A stretch of DNA of 64,000 nt, from assembly GCA_966424055.1 (NCBI GenBank), contig CBJLMB010000009.1:1-64000 (forward strand). The letters run 5' to 3'. Below the pieces are notes generated by a model. The model searched no databases and was not told where the DNA came from. It saw only the letters and a program-made list of their open reading frames with translations. Positions 60,731 through 64,000 of this stretch are shown here, piece by piece. The DNA is from Deminuibacter sp966424055 (lineage in GTDB: Bacteria > Bacteroidota > Bacteroidia > Chitinophagales > Chitinophagaceae). Position numbers and translations under genes: made by a program. Numbering within the stretch: the first letter of the stretch is position 1; every line of letters starts with the position of its first letter.

Positions 60731-61516
60731 TTACCTGTTCTCGATCAGCGAAGGGTTATCCCTTACCTGTATCATGCTCAGCGTTGCAGCGATCACTGCA
60801 TAAGCTGGTGCCAGTACCCAGCCCAGGAAGGGAACCACATGCATCAGGTAAAAAAGCAGGCCATTGCCAACAGCCAGGCCTTTGTGGCGGTTGATGAAGT
60901 AAATGCTTTCTGATGTGCTCATCTTTCTTCTTTCACAACTGTAATCCAGCATGGAAAAACCGTAATAATAGCATTCGTTGGAGATGGCCATTACCGGTGT
61001 TGCCCAGCCTGCCACCGGAATGATCGATAAAAGCAGTATCGATAAAGTGTACACAGTTTGCCATAGCGCATTGCGAATGGCTATTTTGATACCGCGTGTA
61101 ATATCTGTGGTAAGCTGTTTCAGGTTGAATGGCAATATTTCCTTGCCCTCCATGATCGCTTCTGTTTTTTCGCTCAGGTAGGCAAAAATGGGCGAGCCGA
61201 TGATCAGGCACACATATTTGAAAAGGGAGAAATACAACAACATTTGTATCAGCCAGAAGATAAGGCCGGCCAGGGTGAACAGGAAGCCGAGCAGGCCGCT
61301 CTGCATATGATCCAGCCAGCTTTTAAGCCCGGTTTTCAGGCTCAGCCATTCAATGAACTGGCTGGCTGTTTTTCCGAAAAAATACATGCTCACAATAAAC
61401 AAAATGGTGTAAATGCTGCCGGGTATAATAATCCATTTCCACAGCTTATGCTTGCGTATAAACTGGTGGGCCTGGATATAGGATTGTATGGCAATAACGA
61501 TTTCTTTTAACACCAA
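60731..61516 (-). CDS. EI24-domain membrane protein
   Basis: 261 aa with about six helices. EI24/CysZ-like pattern: IAIQSYIQAHQFIRKHKLWKWIIIPGSIYTILFI, TDITRGIKIAIRNALWQTVYTLSI, NECYYYGFSMLDYSCERRKMS. CysZ imports sulfate; the wider group is uncharacterised. The start is TTG or the adjacent GTG; no ATG lies upstream. Confidence 0.83.
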   Translation of the reverse strand: MVLKEIVIAIQSYIQAHQFIRKHKLWKWIIIPGSIYTILFIVSMYFFGKTASQFIEWLSLKTGLKSWLDHMQSGLLGFLFTLAGLIFWLIQMLLYFSLFKYVCLIIGSPIFAYLSEKTEAIMEGKEILPFNLKQLTTDITRGIKIAIRNALWQTVYTLSILLLSIIPVAGWATPVMAISNECYYYGFSMLDYSCERRKMSTSESIYFINRHKGLAVGNGLLFYLMHVVPFLGWVLAPAYAVIAATLSMIQVRDNPSLIENR

Positions 61517-61546
61517 GCTTTATTTTAGCGGATAAATTTAATTGAA

Positions 61547-62224
61547 TTGACACGTAAACCGGCCGATATTCTGCAAGCTTCCAACAATTTTGCCGATTGG
61601 CAAAAACTAAATGCTGCATTTTACCGGAAACCCGATGTAGTGCGCATTGCCCGCCGGCTGCTGGGCAAGATACTGGTCACCCATTTTAATGGTATTACCA
61701 CCGCCGCACGCATCGTTGAAACCGAAGCCTATAACGGTGCTTTCGACAGGGCTTCACATGCCTGGAACGGCCGTAGAACCAACCGTACTGAAATTATGTA
61801 TGCCGGTGGCGGTATGGCCTATGTTTATCTTTGCTATGGCATTCACCACTTGTTCAATGTAGTTACGAATGTAGAGGATATACCCAATGCTGTACTGATC
61901 AGGGGCGCCGAACCATTGCTGGGTATTGAACAGATGTTGCTGCGTACCGGGAAACACAAGGCTGACAATACGTTAACCAAAGGACCAGGCAATGTATCCA
62001 AAGCATTGGGCATCGATGTGCAGCATACCGGCCTGAGCCTGCTGGGGAATGAAATATGGATCGCGGACGATGGTAAACAATACAAACCGGCACAGGTTGC
62101 TGTTACGCCACGTATCGGTGTTGATTATGCCGGTGAAGATGCGCTGCTGCCATACCGCTTTATTGTGAAGGACAGCCCTTTTGTAAGCGGTAAAAAGCTG
62201 CTGAATCAAAGAACAAAGAAATAA
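61547..62224 (+). CDS. 3-methyladenine DNA glycosylase (AAG/MPG family)
   Basis: 225 aa. Excises alkylated purines from DNA. RIVETEAYNG with the catalytic Glu, then DRASHAWNGRRTNRTEIMYAGGGMAYVYLCYGIHHLFNVVT and LTKGPGNVSKALGI are the family blocks. No ATG is available before the conserved start, so the TTG at 61547 is likely used. Confidence 0.93.
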   Translation: MTRKPADILQASNNFADWQKLNAAFYRKPDVVRIARRLLGKILVTHFNGITTAARIVETEAYNGAFDRASHAWNGRRTNRTEIMYAGGGMAYVYLCYGIHHLFNVVTNVEDIPNAVLIRGAEPLLGIEQMLLRTGKHKADNTLTKGPGNVSKALGIDVQHTGLSLLGNEIWIADDGKQYKPAQVAVTPRIGVDYAGEDALLPYRFIVKDSPFVSGKKLLNQRTKK

Positions 62225-62249
62225 TTAGAGGGTTCTCCCACAGGTATCA

Positions 62250-63443
62250 CTATGTTTTTTCCGGAACATAATCATTGCCACCGATACCAAAATGATCCCG
62301 CGCACCAGGATAGAAATAAAAACTTTGCCTGATCACTTTGCCATTATTGAAACGTAGTTCAATGGAATAGCCGTTTAGCAGGTAACTGCCGCCTTCATCC
62401 CTGCTGGAATAGGCACTTGCCGCCGGACTGCTTCCACCCGATGAACGCGCCAGGGTGAACTGCCCCTGGCTGTTGAAATGGATATTGCTGGCCGCAAATG
62501 TGATGATATTACCACCCACAGGTGTGTTACCGCCTACAGATAAGGCTTTAAACCCACCAGTTATTTTTTCATTGGCAGCAGCAGGCTGGGTCCAGAACCA
62601 CTGGTTCTTCTCATATACACTGGGTTTGTTTTCTTTATTCCACTGGATAATCAGTGAACTGCCTTGTATTTTCCAGCTGCCCCATTTCCTGGGCTCTGTT
62701 TGCCTGGAAAGCGCTGTGTTGAGATCATAAGGGCAGGGCTTGGTATCCTTATAAATACTCCCGTTTGCAAGCAGCAGGTACGAATCAAAATAAGGACCGT
62801 ACAAGCCATAATGGCGTACCAGTACAATGCCTTTAACATCTGCAGGAGCAAGCCCTTTGCCCGGTGTAGTGGTAATAGGGCTTATAGCCTGCTGTTTTGC
62901 ATTGCCCGCGGTTTCGCGGCCAGCTGTGGAAGCGGTGGTGTTGCCCGGCCGCAAACCACCTTCCTGCCTGGCCAGTGTAAGAAAATGAACCACTGCTGTT
63001 TGCAGGTTCTTTTTATTATCACTGCCGGTGTTGTTCAGTATGCGGGCCCAGCGCACTTTATTATCCGTAGCGGAGTACAGCATATAATTGGCTTCCCACC
63101 TGGTTTGGGTATGGTCAAATACAATCGCGGTAAAGGTTAGTATACCGTTGATGGTACCCAGTTTCATTGCCGAAGGATCGTTGGGGATTGTATAGCCGGT
63201 TTGCTGCAGGTTGCTGGTGGCAGCATCTTTCAGCCATGCTGCCTGATCGGTATCGCCGGTGGCCGCAAGCGGCATCAGTTCATAAAAAAGCGTGGGCTTG
63301 CTGTTGAATAGTGTAATAGGTTTAAACAAATAATGCCCGTTACTGCTTTCTGTTTTCCAGCCGGGGATAGAAGGAATGCTTTGCCAGGCAAAGGCCACCG
63401 TCAGGCAGCATACAGCGGGCAGAAAGAATAGCAATCTTTTCAT
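62250..63443 (-). CDS. hypothetical secreted protein
   Basis: 397 aa from MKRLLFFLPAVCCLTVAFA, a signal peptide. N-terminal domain (about 20-165) like a small alpha-beta module, a Thr/Ala/Gly linker (about 170-200), then a beta-rich domain with GSWKIQGSSLIIQWNKENKPSVYEKNQWFW and SYLLNGYSIELRFNNGKVIRQSFYFYP. I do not recognise a family. Confidence 0.7.
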   Translation of the reverse strand: MKRLLFFLPAVCCLTVAFAWQSIPSIPGWKTESSNGHYLFKPITLFNSKPTLFYELMPLAATGDTDQAAWLKDAATSNLQQTGYTIPNDPSAMKLGTINGILTFTAIVFDHTQTRWEANYMLYSATDNKVRWARILNNTGSDNKKNLQTAVVHFLTLARQEGGLRPGNTTASTAGRETAGNAKQQAISPITTTPGKGLAPADVKGIVLVRHYGLYGPYFDSYLLLANGSIYKDTKPCPYDLNTALSRQTEPRKWGSWKIQGSSLIIQWNKENKPSVYEKNQWFWTQPAAANEKITGGFKALSVGGNTPVGGNIITFAASNIHFNSQGQFTLARSSGGSSPAASAYSSRDEGGSYLLNGYSIELRFNNGKVIRQSFYFYPGARDHFGIGGNDYVPEKT

Positions 63444-63650
63444 AGCGGGCCAATAATGGTGTTGAATGGATAGCATACACATAAATATAATCATACACCC
63501 TTGTTCATGAAATGGTGCTGACACTAAAGGTTCAACTATTTTCTGCGGTGAACCATACCGGGATTACAGTATTTTTTTATACCTGGATCAGGGGAACGTT
63601 GAAGGGAACCGGAATATAAGCCTGCTTTATACGGCTGTATATATTGCAGG

Positions 63651-64000
63651 TCAGAATTTGGGGCAGGGTATGCCGCGGCTCTGCGCCGGCTTCTTGATAT
63701 AGATAAGCGAAATTTCTATACCGCCCTTGCTATTGGAAGCTGTTTGAAGTGAGGAAGTATTCACATCATAGGTAATACCCAGCCTGAAATCGCTGAATTC
63801 CAGTCCAACATAAGGAATGAGTGCATCTTTCACCCGCATCCAGCTACCTGCATAAAGGCTGGTGGGTTTGTCTGCTTCCGGGTTGCCCACGGTCATCTGC
63901 AGCGCACCACCAAATACGGTTTCATTCGCGCCGCCCTGCGCACTGTGCAGCGCACTCAGGTGAACGGTGAGCAGGTCATTTACAGGAAAATAGCCGCCGG
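63651..64000 (-). CDS. PorP/SprF-family outer-membrane protein (partial)
   Basis: Only the C-terminal 116 codons are in the window; the 5' end runs off the edge. The frame reads GYFPVNDLLTVHLSALHSAQGG, SLYAGSWMRVKDALIPYVGLEFSDFRLGITYDVNTS and ends GGIEISLIYIKKPAQSRGIPCPKF. This is the PorP/SprF ending, an accessory to type IX secretion and adhesin export. Confidence 0.85.
   Translation of the reverse strand, partial: GGYFPVNDLLTVHLSALHSAQGGANETVFGGALQMTVGNPEADKPTSLYAGSWMRVKDALIPYVGLEFSDFRLGITYDVNTSSLQTASNSKGGIEISLIYIKKPAQSRGIPCPKF

Overview
The window looks like chromosomal DNA from a gliding member of the Bacteroidota, most likely the Chitinophagaceae or a close relative. Evidence: the gliding and type IX secretion genes gldF, gldG, a gldJ-type lipoprotein, porV and a partial porP/sprF; the bacillithiol gene bshA; the MurF-alanine racemase fusion typical of the phylum; TAnnTTTG-type promoter boxes; AT-rich gaps carrying short-unit repeats; and many lipoproteins. 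No rRNA and no CRISPR array were seen. One tRNA (Ser, GGA) is present. The taxonomic placement is inference from gene content.

Layout. 0.3-1 kb: a lipoprotein behind a repeat-rich gap. 1.4-3.6 kb: iscS-iscU-iscA (Fe-S assembly). 3.7-9.7 kb: a tight run gldF-gldG-terC-murF/alr, closed by a large inverted repeat of a short TTGAATGGTTG-like unit. 10-15 kb: a WxxGxW lipoprotein, lspA, a lipoprotein, a D-lactate-dehydrogenase-like gene and fumC. 15.5-23.4 kb: four secreted carbohydrate-active proteins in one direction (GH35, DUF3472, a GH123-like protein, GH29) with no SusC/SusD pair. 23.5-31.4 kb: ordinary genes (crotonase, TRIC channel, gltX, deacetylase), two SRPBCC proteins and a MarR-phosphotransferase pair.

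31.4-43.7 kb is the accessory part. A six-gene minus-strand operon (36862 to 31464) encodes a small secreted Cys/His protein, an Ig-like beta protein, a DUF4407 membrane protein, a shorter DUF4407-like paralogue, a J-domain/transmembrane/transglutaminase-like protein and a four-helix membrane protein. Next to it lie a decayed membrane gene, a TPR histidine kinase-response regulator pair, a tiny proline-rich lipoprotein, a lineage-type membrane protein, a third SRPBCC gene, and a putative toxin-immunity pair beside tRNA-Ser. The six-gene operon is the best candidate here for an undescribed system.

43.7-64 kb returns to housekeeping: tatD; a GH109-like alpha-N-acetylgalactosaminidase with a NahK-like sugar kinase converging on it; DUF983; murF; the gldJ-type gene; porV; ispF; dut; a DUF4292 lipoprotein; an EnvC-like factor with a degenerate LytM domain; bshA; an M28 peptidase; an RsmI-like methylase; EI24; 3-methyladenine glycosylase; and the edge of a PorP/SprF gene.

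Two regulatory links stand out. A CAAACGTTTGC core resembling a LacI-family operator lies upstream of both the GH35 cluster (15447-15458) and the GH109 gene (45193-45203), 30 kb apart, which suggests one regulon for fucosylated, galactosylated and GalNAc-containing glycans. A TGTAACCAAA palindrome lies upstream of two of the three SRPBCC genes.
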